The notes: generated by a model from the sequence alone, not told the origin. A DNA stretch of 64,000 nt from Fervidobacterium nodosum Rt17-B1 (GCF_000017545.1 NC_009718.1:1674001-1738000); one strand, 5' to 3'; positions 52,190 to 61,686 are shown, counted from the stretch's first letter. A program made the numbers and translations.

Positions 52190-53773
52190 TCATTTTTTCA
52201 TGGAATATTTAATAAAGTTTTCCTCAAAAATGCTTCGTATTATATCACGCCTATATTCCACAAATTTTTTTACCCATTCCGATTCATTTTGCCATGCTTC
52301 GTAAGTTGGTTTACCCCATCTTTGAGAATGCCTTTTCATTTCGTCATTTAATTTTCCGATAATATCGTCAGCTATACTTTCAGCCAATTCTGGTATAAAG
52401 ATGTTATTCAAGATATAGTAAAATCTTTCAGTGAACTTGGCTCTAAATTCTTCGTTTTCTAAAAGTTTCTTTAAGATTAAGGTTGCTTCTTCTGTCGTTG
52501 TCCAAGGTATTTCAGGGTCACCAAATATAGCTGTTTTTAAGGTGTCATGTGTCGGATCCCACATCGCCAAATCCATATCGTACATCATCCATCGCCATTT
52601 ACCATCGCCATATTTATTATTTTCTGGTTTTAGGACACGCCATATGCGTTCGTTGTTGCCTAGCCAGTCCGTGTTAGCCGATAATATTTCTGCGATTTTG
52701 AAATCAATGAAATTGTCGATATCGATCATTTCACAGACTTTATCATAGTTTTCTTTGATGGATAAATCATTATTTCTAACAAAATCCATCAAATCAAGGA
52801 AACTTTTTTGATCACCTTCTTTTCCATCTTGTATGGTTAAGTCATAGTTGATTATAACTGTATTTTTTTCATTTACACCGTATTTGACCTGTAAATAACG
52901 CTGGTCGTAATATTCCATTAAGTATGAAATACCCCAATATTCACCGTTTATGTAATGAACAACTGAATAGTTGTCTTGTGTGTCAAAGTTTAGATTTTTG
53001 AAAAGTCTTTGCGTAAAAACATCTCTCATATAAGCTGTTTCCCAATCGTTTCCAGCGTTTCTCAACAATAATTTTTTATATCCTATTCTTCCGAAGAACG
53101 GATATCTAAACTCTTTCTCTTTGTTTCGCGCATACAATCTTAATGATTTTATAGGCAAGCTTCTTGTGAATTCCCCATGGATTCTTATACCTATCTCTGT
53201 TCTATACTTCAATTTCCCTTCCTCAAAGTATTCCATTATCGCAGGTCTTTCCGATGTATCACCACGTTGTTGATAATTTCCGGTCCAAAAAGGATTTGAT
53301 GGATCAAATAACTTACCGGGTACATATATACCTTTTTCATCATCGAAGAGATTTTCAGGATCTGTTATTATTGAGAAGACTGGTAATTTGTGATTTACTC
53401 CTATGAAATACGTTCTTACCGTTGAGTCTGTTATATTGCCATTGCTTACCTCTATTACTCTTAAAACCGTTGCCTTTTCAAATGTGCCAGAAGGTTTTTC
53501 CCAAATAGGGGATGTTGGTATGTACATATACTCATTTTCATAATTTTTTTGGATAACTAATGGTTGAGAATATTTAAAAGTATTTTTTGAATCTATCCTA
53601 GGAGTTGAACCATCTATTGTGTAATAAATCTCTCCGCCAACTGTTGATTTGATTTCAACAGTTATGGTTATATCGTAAAAACCAGATTCGTGGGATATTA
53701 ATAGTTGTGAAAATAGTGATACTGATAAAAAACACAATATGGTTATTGCTAATAACAATAAAATTTTTTTCAT
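52190..53773 (-). CDS. Secreted CotH-family protein kinase-like protein
   Basis: 527 residues. Signal peptide MKKILLLLAITILCFLSVS. Residues about 30-115 resemble the chitobiase C-terminal beta module (GGEIYYTIDGSTPRIDS). The rest is a CotH domain: LPVFSIITDPENLFDDEKGIY, KSLRLYARNKE, LLRNAGNDWETAYMRDVF, INGEYWGISYLMEYYDQRYL, and the metal-binding segment WRWMMYDMDLAMWDP. CotH proteins phosphorylate surface proteins in Bacillus spores; here it acts outside the cytoplasm on unknown targets. GAGGTGA precedes the ATG. Last of four co-directional genes. Confidence 0.85.
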   Translation of the reverse strand: MKKILLLLAITILCFLSVSLFSQLLISHESGFYDITITVEIKSTVGGEIYYTIDGSTPRIDSKNTFKYSQPLVIQKNYENEYMYIPTSPIWEKPSGTFEKATVLRVIEVSNGNITDSTVRTYFIGVNHKLPVFSIITDPENLFDDEKGIYVPGKLFDPSNPFWTGNYQQRGDTSERPAIMEYFEEGKLKYRTEIGIRIHGEFTRSLPIKSLRLYARNKEKEFRYPFFGRIGYKKLLLRNAGNDWETAYMRDVFTQRLFKNLNFDTQDNYSVVHYINGEYWGISYLMEYYDQRYLQVKYGVNEKNTVIINYDLTIQDGKEGDQKSFLDLMDFVRNNDLSIKENYDKVCEMIDIDNFIDFKIAEILSANTDWLGNNERIWRVLKPENNKYGDGKWRWMMYDMDLAMWDPTHDTLKTAIFGDPEIPWTTTEEATLILKKLLENEEFRAKFTERFYYILNNIFIPELAESIADDIIGKLNDEMKRHSQRWGKPTYEAWQNESEWVKKFVEYRRDIIRSIFEENFIKYSMKK

Positions 53774-53795
53774 TTAATCACCTCGCTTTTTTAGT

Positions 53796-54452
53796 TTATT
53801 TATATGCTTTTATCCAAAACACATACTCTAATCCATTCTCAGTTATGTAAACCTTTTCTTTTTTCAATAAATCATCCATTAAGGTTGAGTCTATATCAAA
53901 TTTGGGTTTAATAGATATTTCATACCCATCTCCGGATAATCTAAATGAAATATCGTATTTTTTGTATAGTTCTTCGCTAATGAGATTTTTATTATATACA
54001 TTTTCGCTATTTAATGTTGAGATTTTGTATCCAGAGCTTATATATTTTCTTGCTGCTTTTTCAACTTGTATCATTTCATCGTATATTAAATCTGCCGAGA
54101 GTGAAATACTTTCAGTTGCGCTACTTTCTAAAGAAATATTTGTTGAAGTATCATCAGGTTTAATTTGAATTTCAATTTGTTCAATGTTAGTTTGGGAAGA
54201 TGTTGTAGATGATTCATGAGAAACACTTTGTTCATTAGTGTTTGTTTTTTCTGAATAGTATTGAGCCACTGGTTGTTCTGAGGTATTTCCTTGGCTAATT
54301 GATTTATTTGTTTCGTCAGCAATTACCGTATTGGTTGAATCGGCTTTATTCGGTGCGTAGTCAAAAACAATAGGTCTATTAGATAAGTTAGATATTATAA
54401 TTAAAACAGTTAGAATAAGAAAAATTATTACTACTTTGACAAAAATTTCCAT
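53796..54452 (-). CDS. Membrane-anchored protein with Ser/Thr-rich linker, unknown
   Basis: 218 residues, not recognised. One N-terminal helix (VKVVIIFLILTVLIIISNL) with no clear cleavage site, a Ser/Thr/Gln/Asn-rich linker of about 100 residues, then a small alpha/beta C-terminal domain (about 115-218: EKAARKYISSGYKISTLNSE ... YEISIKPKFD). It probably projects to the outside. GGATGGTGG precedes the ATG. It lies 22 nt upstream of the CotH gene; the Ser/Thr-rich linker could be a kinase target, which is only a guess. Confidence 0.6.
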   Translation of the reverse strand: MEIFVKVVIIFLILTVLIIISNLSNRPIVFDYAPNKADSTNTVIADETNKSISQGNTSEQPVAQYYSEKTNTNEQSVSHESSTTSSQTNIEQIEIQIKPDDTSTNISLESSATESISLSADLIYDEMIQVEKAARKYISSGYKISTLNSENVYNKNLISEELYKKYDISFRLSGDGYEISIKPKFDIDSTLMDDLLKKEKVYITENGLEYVFWIKAYK

Positions 54453-54483
54453 AGTTGTAAACCACCATCCTAATTATCGAGTA

Positions 54484-55614
54484 TCATTTACTTTCTTTAT
54501 TTATCCTGTCTGGCAAAAGTGTAAAATTTAATCTTCCCCAGCTTATTAGAAGAAATAAAATAGATATAGTTATTGATAAAAGAATAAATTTTGATTCGTT
54601 TTTCAACATGTTTGTTGGTTTTCCAAAAAATTGTACACTTCTTATTATATAACTACCTCTGAATGTAGGTAATAGCTCTACAAATTTTCTGAAAAAACTT
54701 GGAATTTCGGATAAATTGACAAATGGACCATTTATAAGCAAAAAGAACACGGAAATGGTTGAGCTGAGAAGATTTGAAGTCAAAGTATTTTGTGAAAATG
54801 AAGAGATAAATATACCAAATGAAGAATAAAATATGGCGTTCAAAGCTATAAATAAAACGACTAATATTGTGGACATATTAAATCCTTTTAGTAAAAAGTA
54901 CATATATACTAATAATCCCGACATGAAGCTCAAAATTAAAGTAGTGAAAAATTTTATAATTAGATAGTTTAGTATGCTGAAATTTGAAAGTGTAAACTGT
55001 TTAAGAATTCCAATTTCTTTGTCTCGAGTTATTAGTCCAGCCCCAATAAGTAAACCAATAAACATTGTTATTATAAATATCATGCTTGTAGCGAATACTT
55101 GAGAAAAATCAATAGATTTTTCTGTGACAAGTTCCGGTGCTGGTACATTTGAAGCTGTGTACATTTCTCTTAAAACTTTTGGATTGAAGAATGGGCCACC
55201 ACCGAGGTCTTCAAACATCCTTTTAAAAACTAAATAAGCGGCTGCTGAGAGCTCTGTGTTTACTGGGCTTGGGATATATTTTAGCATCGTCTTTTTTCCG
55301 GCAAATAATGAATTAGTAAAATCTTTTGGTATAACAACAACCGCATTGAGATTTCCAATTTGCAATTCTTTTTCATAGTTTTCATCAACATACTTTATAG
55401 TTCCACCTTTAAACAAAGAAACTATAACTCCAACGGTGAATTTTGAAAGTGGAGATTTATCCAAAGTGTAAATTCCTATTCTTAGATCTGATTCGCTGAG
55501 TGAACGGAAAAAAGATGAACTAATTAGAGCAAATATTAATGGTACAATAAAAAGCACAATATAAGTAAAAGGTCTTGAGAACAATCTTTTGAACTCGAAT
55601 TTTAAAAATTCCAA
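54484..55614 (-). CDS. ABC-2 type exporter permease
   Basis: 376 residues with the YhhJ/DrrB-like layout: an N-terminal helix (TYIVLFIVPLIFALISSSFF), an extracytoplasmic domain of about 130 residues (RIGIYTLDKSPLSKFTVGV ...), then five helices and the LLPTFRGSYIIRSV segment near the C-terminus. Exports an unknown substrate with an ATPase that is not in the window. The start is TTG at 55614, with GGGAG 11 nt upstream. Between the barrel-protein gene and the anchored-protein gene, so it may export or assemble an envelope component. Confidence 0.85.
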   Translation of the reverse strand: MEFLKFEFKRLFSRPFTYIVLFIVPLIFALISSSFFRSLSESDLRIGIYTLDKSPLSKFTVGVIVSLFKGGTIKYVDENYEKELQIGNLNAVVVIPKDFTNSLFAGKKTMLKYIPSPVNTELSAAAYLVFKRMFEDLGGGPFFNPKVLREMYTASNVPAPELVTEKSIDFSQVFATSMIFIITMFIGLLIGAGLITRDKEIGILKQFTLSNFSILNYLIIKFFTTLILSFMSGLLVYMYFLLKGFNMSTILVVLFIALNAIFYSSFGIFISSFSQNTLTSNLLSSTISVFFLLINGPFVNLSEIPSFFRKFVELLPTFRGSYIIRSVQFFGKPTNMLKNESKFILLSITISILFLLISWGRLNFTLLPDRINKESK

Positions 55615-55652
55615 AGTTTGTCAACTCCCATATCATTGATGTTTAGGATTTT

Positions 55653-56348
55653 TTAAAATCTTACTCTTAACAAAATAGTGTGACTCATTCTTGAGAAAGT
55701 TCTTTCAAATTCTATGTTTTCCATAATTTTGAAATCTGGTAAATATGGTCCATAAATAGTTGTTCCGATATCATAACTCGCTATATAACTTATAAATGGA
55801 AAATTGTTAGAGTTTACAGGTATGTCTACGCGAAATTTAATACTTCCAATCAAATTTATTGTAGATACAACATTGTAATGCCTAAGCTCAACTTTATTAA
55901 AATCATTGTAATCGTGAGAATTTCCTGTTAATAAACTAAGACTTTCAAAGTTAATTCCAAACGCTCCTCCAAAGCTGAAAATAGTTTCTGAGATTGAATT
56001 CCCTATTCTAACCCCTAGTAATTTTACCCAGATATCGTAATTTACTCCAAGTGTATCGTAAATAATTTTATCAGGTATAAAAGATAGAATACTTTTATAC
56101 ATTGTGAATCCGCTTGTTAGAACGGATGGGTTCCTTGGATTAGCGTTTGTTTCAAATGTATAAATGCCAATTAAACGTTTAAACAAGTCGATTTGGTCTG
56201 TATTTTCTAGAATTTTTGAAATAGCTGGCGAAGTATCAGTCAAAGCTAATCCATAAAAATCTGCGAATGTGTTTGTGTAAGAAAAGGCAAAAGTACTGAA
56301 CAATGTAAAGAGAAATAAAACGAATTTGAATAATCTACCAATTTTCAT
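55653..56348 (-). CDS. Probable outer-membrane (toga) beta-barrel protein
   Basis: 231 residues, family unknown. Signal peptide MKIGRLFKFVLFLFTLFSTFAFS, then alternating hydrophobic beta-strands with aromatic ends. The C-terminus SHTILLRVRF ends in Phe with alternating hydrophobics, the usual signal for outer-membrane barrel insertion. Size suggests an 8-10-strand barrel. TTGGAGGTG precedes the ATG. First gene of the minus run that includes the ABC-2 permease, anchored protein and CotH. Confidence 0.6.
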   Translation of the reverse strand: MKIGRLFKFVLFLFTLFSTFAFSYTNTFADFYGLALTDTSPAISKILENTDQIDLFKRLIGIYTFETNANPRNPSVLTSGFTMYKSILSFIPDKIIYDTLGVNYDIWVKLLGVRIGNSISETIFSFGGAFGINFESLSLLTGNSHDYNDFNKVELRHYNVVSTINLIGSIKFRVDIPVNSNNFPFISYIASYDIGTTIYGPYLPDFKIMENIEFERTFSRMSHTILLRVRF

Positions 56349-56441
56349 ATATACACCTCCAAATTTACTATTTATAGATTACAGTTGCTTACTCAAAAAT
56401 ATATTATAACACATAAATTTATATTTTAATTACTTAGATAC

Positions 56442-56469
56442 TTGAAATTTTTCAAGTCTGTGGTACAAT
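56442..56469 (+). promoter_or_regulatory. Promoter for the tRNA-Ser/tRNA-Arg pair
   Basis: TTGAAA (56442-56447), 16-nt spacer, TACAAT (56464-56469), 48 nt before tRNA-Ser. Confidence 0.65.
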
Positions 56470-56517
56470 TTCTAAGCGGGCATATTCTTTATTTAATAAT
56501 TTTACCGTTTTTTTAAC

Positions 56518-56607
56518 GGAGAGATGGCCGAGTGGTCGAAGGCGCTTGCCTGCTAAGCAAGTGTGGAGGTTTCTCCACCGAGGGTTCGAATCCCTCTCTC
56601 TCCGCCA
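56518..56607 (+). tRNA. tRNA-Ser (anticodon GCT)
   Basis: 90 nt with encoded CCA and the long variable arm of class II tRNAs. Acceptor GGAGAGA / TCTCTCC pairs. Anticodon stem CTTGC/GCAAG encloses CTGCTAA, giving GCT. The T-arm GGGTTCGAATCC is canonical. Confidence 0.95.
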
Positions 56608-56613
56608 AAGTTG

Positions 56614-56649
56614 TGGTAGATGGTAGATTACTTTTTAAGCCATCTACCA
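56614..56649 (+). other. Hairpin between the two tRNAs
   Basis: Perfect 10-bp stem TGGTAGATGG / CCATCTACCA with a 16-nt loop, followed by TTTATTATT. It could be a weak terminator or a processing signal between tRNA-Ser and tRNA-Arg. Confidence 0.5.
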
Positions 56650-56681
56650 TTTATTATTAGAGCTTTCAATTAAAGTTAGAC

Positions 56682-56758
56682 GTGCCCGTAGCTCAACTGG
56701 ATAGAGCGTCAGACTGCGGATCTGGAGGTTGTGGGTTCAAGTCCCGCCGGGCACGCCA
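56682..56758 (+). tRNA. tRNA-Arg (anticodon GCG)
   Basis: 77 nt with encoded CCA. Acceptor GTGCCCG / CGGGCAC pairs. The anticodon stem TCAGA/TCTGG (one T-G) encloses CTGCGGA, giving GCG. D-arm and T-arm (GGGTTCAAGTCC) are canonical. No promoter of its own is seen. Confidence 0.93.
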
Positions 56759-56795
56759 AGATTTTTAATATCTTAATATCAATACTTTAAATGTA

Positions 56796-56832
56796 AAAAC
56801 TACACGAAGATTCGTGTAGTTTTTATTTTTTT
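56796..56832 (+). terminator. Terminator after tRNA-Arg
   Basis: Stem AACTACACGAA / TTCGTGTAGTT with a 2-nt loop, followed by TTTTATTTTTTT. A TATAAT -10 box for cinA (56837-56842) follows directly. Confidence 0.85.
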
Positions 56833-56904
56833 ATGATATAATTTATTTTGACTAACTTTTAAAATTTAATCTTAATCTTTTTACCAACTTGAGGGGGTTT
56901 ACTT

Positions 56905-58131
56905 GTGAAGAAAGCTATTATTTTAGCCATAGGAAATGAATTAGTTGAGGGTTTAATTGTTGATACAAATTCTAAATATCTTGCTCAAAGACTTAAAGAA
57001 TTTGGTTATTATATAGTTCGTACGGAAACACTTCCAGATAATTTTGATATAATGGTTTTGCGGATAAAAGAAGCTATAAAAGATGCTGATTTGATAATTA
57101 CGAGTGGCGGTTTAGGACCAACAGAAGATGATTTAACAAGAGAAGCTGTGGCTCATTCGATTGGTAGAAAACTTTTAAAGAATGAAGCAATCGCTCAAGA
57201 ACTTATAAACAGAGCCATAAAATATTATGGTAAAGCGCCTGAAAGTGTTGTAAAGCAGGCCTTTGTGATAGAAAATGCCGAAGTAATAGATAATAAGGTT
57301 GGAACAGCACCAGGTCAAATGTTAAAATATGATGGAAAAATAATAATCCTTTTACCAGGCCCCCCCGTCGAATTAATTCCCATGTTTGAAAGTATTTTGG
57401 AAAAGCTTAAAACAAACGATTCGCTTTACACGAGAAGAATAAAAACCATAGGGATACCCGAAGCTGTCTTGATGGATGAGTATAAGGATATATTATACTC
57501 AAATTCTCGTATTACTATAGCAACAATGGCTTCTTACGAACGAGGTGTTGAAGTTAGATTTACCGGTCCTATTGAAATTAAAGATGAGATAGACTATGTT
57601 GTAAACACACTTTTACCAAAGCTTGGTGAGAGTGTGTATGCTTTGGATGACAAGGAAATGCACGACGTTGTATATGAATTACTTGTCAAAAATAATTATA
57701 CAGTCTCTTTTGCTGAATCATGTACAGGAGGACTGATTTCATCTACTTTCGTTGATATACCTGGGGTTTCTTCTGTGTTCAAAGGTAGCGTTGTTGCTTA
57801 TTCTAATGAAGCAAAGATAGAAATATTAGGTGTTAGTAAAGAAACCATAGAGAAATTTGGAGCGGTTAGTGAAGAGTGCGTAATAGAAATGGCACAGGGC
57901 GCTAAAAAAATTTTCAATTCAAATTTTTCTGTCGCGGTATCAGGTATAGCTGGACCGTCTGGTGGTAGTGAGAAAAAGCCTGTAGGGACAGTGTGCATAG
58001 CTGTTTGTAGCCCTAACGGTATTAATTCAGCCACTTATAATTTGAGAGGCGATAGGCAGATGATCAGGAAAAGAAGTACATTAATTGCTTTTGATATGCT
58101 AAGGAGAGGGATTATCAAATGCCAAGGTTAA
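56905..58131 (+). CDS. cinA: CinA-like NMN amidohydrolase / molybdopterin-binding-fold protein
   Basis: 408 residues, full two-domain form. The N-terminal MoCF-like domain (IILAIGNELVEGLIVDTNSK, TSGGLGPTEDDLTREAVA, GTAPGQML, LLPGPPVELIPMF) is followed by the C-terminal PncC deamidase domain (FAESCTGGLISSTFVDIPGVSSVFKGS, AVSGIAGPSGGSEKKPVGTV). Recycles nicotinamide mononucleotide in pyridine nucleotide salvage. The start is GTG at 56905 with GAGGGGG upstream. First gene of a plus-strand run; the LacI gene overlaps its end by 13 nt. Confidence 0.95.
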   Translation: MKKAIILAIGNELVEGLIVDTNSKYLAQRLKEFGYYIVRTETLPDNFDIMVLRIKEAIKDADLIITSGGLGPTEDDLTREAVAHSIGRKLLKNEAIAQELINRAIKYYGKAPESVVKQAFVIENAEVIDNKVGTAPGQMLKYDGKIIILLPGPPVELIPMFESILEKLKTNDSLYTRRIKTIGIPEAVLMDEYKDILYSNSRITIATMASYERGVEVRFTGPIEIKDEIDYVVNTLLPKLGESVYALDDKEMHDVVYELLVKNNYTVSFAESCTGGLISSTFVDIPGVSSVFKGSVVAYSNEAKIEILGVSKETIEKFGAVSEECVIEMAQGAKKIFNSNFSVAVSGIAGPSGGSEKKPVGTVCIAVCSPNGINSATYNLRGDRQMIRKRSTLIAFDMLRRGIIKCQG

Positions 58132-59120
58132 AACAAAAGATTAGGAGAATAACGATAAAGGATGTTGCAGAATTTGCTGGAGTTGGTGTTGGTACTGTCT
58201 CTCGAGTTTTGAATAATAACCCGCATGTAGATTCTAAAACAAGGCAGAAGGTTTTAGATGCCATTAAAAAATTAGGGTATATTCCCAACCCACATGCACG
58301 ACGGCTATCAACTGGTGAGAGTAATCTTATAACGGTAATTACCCCAGAGATGAAAGGTGATTTTTATCAAATACTGTTATCTGCTATCGATGAAGTACTT
58401 ATTAAAAATGGTTACTCTTCATTACTCTATCCATTGTACAATGAAAGGAAATACGAAGGATTAAAAAAATCATCTGATATATTACTTTCAACGGATGGCA
58501 TAATAGTTGATGGTGTTAATGTAGACAATATTCTAAAGGGGTTTATCAACCCTCAAACGCCAGTTGTGTGTCTTGAGCAGGATTCAGACAAATATGATTC
58601 TGTGATTGTTGATAATTATTATGGTGGTATACTTGCCGGTGATTATTTTTCCGATTTTGATATGGATATATTTGTTGTTACTCATAGAAAATCACATGAA
58701 CTTGAAAGTACGGTTTTTGACGAACGTTTAGAGGGGTTTCAAGAATCTCTTGAAAGAAAAGGAAGGAGTATAGATAAGATATATTACGTTCCACTCGATT
58801 GGGAAAGCACATTTGAAGTTGCAAGGCGCATTTTTTCGAGATACAAAAGATGTGCCATATTTACAACAACAGATTATCTGGCGGTACCTATCATCGAGGT
58901 AGCAAGAACTATGGAATTAAAGGTAGGAAAAGATGTTAAAGTTTGTGGATTTGATGATCTTCCAATAGCTCAGATATTGGAAATAACAACTATAAAACAG
59001 CCTATATACGATATGGGGAAAATTGCTGCGGATTTATTAATTAAGCGCATTAACGGTCGAATTAAAGAAAAAATAAAAAGGTATGTTTTAAAACCAGAAC
59101 TTGTTGTAAGATCTACTTAA
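58119..59120 (+). CDS. LacI-family transcriptional regulator
   Basis: 333 residues. A basic N-terminus precedes the HTH ITIKDVAEFAGVGVGTVSRVLN, hinge, then the sensor domain ending with CGFDDLPIAQILEITTIKQP. Overlap with cinA implies coupled translation, an unusual partner for a sugar-type repressor. Regulated genes cannot be read from context; ddl follows after 40 nt. The ATG at 58119 has AGGAGAGG upstream. Confidence 0.9.
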   Translation: MPRLKQKIRRITIKDVAEFAGVGVGTVSRVLNNNPHVDSKTRQKVLDAIKKLGYIPNPHARRLSTGESNLITVITPEMKGDFYQILLSAIDEVLIKNGYSSLLYPLYNERKYEGLKKSSDILLSTDGIIVDGVNVDNILKGFINPQTPVVCLEQDSDKYDSVIVDNYYGGILAGDYFSDFDMDIFVVTHRKSHELESTVFDERLEGFQESLERKGRSIDKIYYVPLDWESTFEVARRIFSRYKRCAIFTTTDYLAVPIIEVARTMELKVGKDVKVCGFDDLPIAQILEITTIKQPIYDMGKIAADLLIKRINGRIKEKIKRYVLKPELVVRST

Positions 59121-59160
59121 TTAATGAAAAATTAAGACAAGAACTTAGGGAGGCAAAAAA

Positions 59161-60111
59161 ATGTACTTAGGTGTTTTACTTGGTGGAATTTCAAGAGAAA
59201 GGGAGATTTCTATTAGGAGTGGAAAAAGGATAGCGCAGGCTTTAAGAAATATGGGACATGTAGTTGACGAAATCGATGTCGATGATAATTTTATCTACAA
59301 GCTCTCCGAATTGAAAAAATACGATGCATTATTTAATATTCTCCATGGAACTTTTGGTGAAGATGGTAAAATGCAAGCGATATTGGACTCCATAGGCATA
59401 CCTTACACTGGTTCTGGAGTAGAAACGAGTGTTATTGCTTTTGATAAATATTTATGCAACCTTTTTGTTGAAAATACTATAGAAAGATATGAGGAACTAA
59501 GCGTTGTAAAGATACCTAATTTTCTTTTAATCAGCTCAGAGGAATTTGAAGAATCGAAAATATATATGATTGAAGAAAAAATAGGGTTACCATGTGTTGT
59601 GAAGCCAAGGAAAGAAGGATCAAGTATAGGAACACACATTTGTTTTTCAAAAGAAGAACTTTTAGATGCCCTTAAGAACGAATTCAAAAATTATGACGAA
59701 ATGATTGTTCAGGAATACATTAAAGGAAAGGAAATAACAGTTTCTGTGATAGATATTAATGGTACTCCAACCGTTCTTCCGATACTTGAATTGAGGCCCA
59801 AAAAATTATTTTACGATTATGAAGCTAAATACACGGATGGAATGACAGAATTTATTATACCGGCTGAACTTGATGGAGAAACAACGGAAAAAATAAACCA
59901 CGCAGTATTGAAGATATATAAATCACTTGGTTGTAAACACTTTTCGAGAATAGATGGAATAGTTAAGGATGGTGTTTTTTATTTTCTTGAAGTTAATACT
60001 CTGCCTGGTATGACTGAGCTAAGCGATTTGCCAATGTCAGCAAATGCTTTTGGTATTTCTTTCGATGAACTTGTTGATTTGATAATCAAAGAAGCATGCA
60101 GGAAGCTTTAG
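59161..60111 (+). CDS. ddl: D-alanine-D-alanine ligase
   Basis: 316 residues. ATP-grasp enzyme making D-Ala-D-Ala for peptidoglycan. N-terminal LLGGISREREISIRSG, HGTFGEDGKMQAILDSIGIPYTG, the ATP-binding loop KPRKEGSSIGTHI, and the metal/active site SRIDGIVKDGVFYFLEVNTLPGM followed by TELSDLPMSA. GGAGG precedes the ATG. Part of the cinA-lacI-ddl run; other cell-wall genes are not nearby. Confidence 0.95.
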   Translation: MYLGVLLGGISREREISIRSGKRIAQALRNMGHVVDEIDVDDNFIYKLSELKKYDALFNILHGTFGEDGKMQAILDSIGIPYTGSGVETSVIAFDKYLCNLFVENTIERYEELSVVKIPNFLLISSEEFEESKIYMIEEKIGLPCVVKPRKEGSSIGTHICFSKEELLDALKNEFKNYDEMIVQEYIKGKEITVSVIDINGTPTVLPILELRPKKLFYDYEAKYTDGMTEFIIPAELDGETTEKINHAVLKIYKSLGCKHFSRIDGIVKDGVFYFLEVNTLPGMTELSDLPMSANAFGISFDELVDLIIKEACRKL

Positions 60112-60138
60112 TTTAATAAAAATTCAGGGGTTGATTCA

Positions 60139-61122
60139 ATGAGAGAATTTGGTAAAAAAGTACTTTGGGATAGGCAGAAAATAAACAAGGTTTCAACATA
60201 CATTATATTATCCATGTTTATAATTTTCGCTATGCTTTTCGGAGTTTTACTTGACATTTGGTTGAAAACAAATGTTTTTTTTACAATACTATTTTTTATC
60301 TTCTCTGTCTTTCAAATTCTATTTGGTTTGTCTTTAACAGGCAGTTTTATAATAAAACTCCTTGATGCAAAGCGTTTAGGAGAAGAAAATTTGAGGGAAA
60401 TAATAAAAAATAGTACTTATTTTTCTGATCCAGAATATATTAAAAACATTATTGACGAAGTTAAAAGAGTAGTTGATTGCGATAGTGATATTGAAGTATT
60501 TGTCATTCCATCTCAAATGATAAATGCGCTTTTAGTTGGGAGAACAAAACACGATTATAAATTATGCTTAACATATGGCACAATTGAAAAGTTGCCCCTT
60601 AATGAATTTAAAGCATTACTTTATCATGAATTTTTCCATATAATTACCAAAGATACAGAGTATCTTACAACTGTTAGTGGGACATTTGGAAGCCCGATGT
60701 TGTTATTTAAACTTTCATCAAATGCGATGAAGAACATTATTAAAAGTAAAAACAAAGTTTCAAATATGGATTTTTATAGAGATTTTATAATTTTTTCTTT
60801 TATATGTGCAGTCAGTGTTTTATTCCTTCCTTTATCATTATTAACAAACTTTTTTGTAAGCGTGAGAAAAGAATTCGATGCTGACATGTTTTCTGTAAAC
60901 AATGTTGGGAAGGAAAGTATGATAAGTTTGTTGAAAAAAATTAAGGAGTCATGCCAAAGTTTGGACACAAGCTATTTCTTTATGCGGCATTTATTCTTTT
61001 CACATCCAAATTGTAAAGATATTACCAATAAGGTGAACAAAGCTATTGAAACATATCCAACAATAGATGAGAGAATTGAGTTTATAGAAAAGAGTTATTC
61101 TCAGGACAATAGAGTGGAGTGA
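60139..61122 (+). CDS. M48-family membrane metalloprotease (HtpX-like)
   Basis: 327 residues. Two helices near the N-terminus (about 20-75), the zinc motif HEFFH (163-167), a further hydrophobic segment (about 215-240) and the third ligand in RKEFDADMF (E245). This is the HtpX/Ste24-type layout, an inner-membrane protease facing the cytosol that degrades membrane or misfolded proteins. CAGGGG precedes the ATG. It lies 27 nt after ddl. Confidence 0.85.
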   Translation: MREFGKKVLWDRQKINKVSTYIILSMFIIFAMLFGVLLDIWLKTNVFFTILFFIFSVFQILFGLSLTGSFIIKLLDAKRLGEENLREIIKNSTYFSDPEYIKNIIDEVKRVVDCDSDIEVFVIPSQMINALLVGRTKHDYKLCLTYGTIEKLPLNEFKALLYHEFFHIITKDTEYLTTVSGTFGSPMLLFKLSSNAMKNIIKSKNKVSNMDFYRDFIIFSFICAVSVLFLPLSLLTNFFVSVRKEFDADMFSVNNVGKESMISLLKKIKESCQSLDTSYFFMRHLFFSHPNCKDITNKVNKAIETYPTIDERIEFIEKSYSQDNRVE

Positions 61123-61128
61123 TTGAAA

Positions 61129-61686
61129 ATGCCGAATTTGTTAACTCACCTTAGATTTGGGATGGTATCATACCCATTTTATTTAATTATTTATATTTCA
61201 TTTTTAAGGTTTTTCAAAACGAATATATCACTATCTGTTTTGGATATCTCGTTAAGTTATTTGTTTTATATAGTTGGAAGTGATTTACCTGATCTTGATA
61301 GCAACAATGCTCCTTTGAGGGGTTTTACAAAAGCTTTGTCTTTAGGTTTTTCTATATACATATTTACAAATTTTATAATGGAAAAACTTTCTAATCTTCC
61401 CCAATTGAAAATTCCAGAAATTTTATTATTACCTATATCTGTTGCCATCTCGATGCTTATAGGTGCAGGGCTTATAAACCTTTTTTTGTCGATGCCGATA
61501 TTTTCGCACAGAGGATTTGCTCATTCGGTAACTTTCGCTGGAATTTATGGCCTTTTAATTTATCTTTTCTCAACAGGAAAGAGCGATAACGCAATATTTT
61601 TAGGAATAAGTGCCTTTGCTGGAGTTATGAGCCACATGATTGCCGATTATAGAAAAAATCCAACAAAAATATTTAAACTATGGTAG
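61129..61686 (+). CDS. Membrane-bound metal-dependent hydrolase-like protein (YdjM/DUF457 type)
   Basis: 185 residues with about five membrane segments. Metal-ligand motifs of the YdjM family: an N-terminal LLTHLRFG, GSDLPDLDSNNAPLRG, and HRGFAHSVTF followed by SHMIADY. It should be an inner-membrane protein; the substrate is unknown. A TTG at 61123 is in frame, but GGAGTGA suits the ATG at 61129. The stop of the protease gene lies 6 nt before the start, so the two are coupled. Confidence 0.75.
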   Translation: MPNLLTHLRFGMVSYPFYLIIYISFLRFFKTNISLSVLDISLSYLFYIVGSDLPDLDSNNAPLRGFTKALSLGFSIYIFTNFIMEKLSNLPQLKIPEILLLPISVAISMLIGAGLINLFLSMPIFSHRGFAHSVTFAGIYGLLIYLFSTGKSDNAIFLGISAFAGVMSHMIADYRKNPTKIFKLW

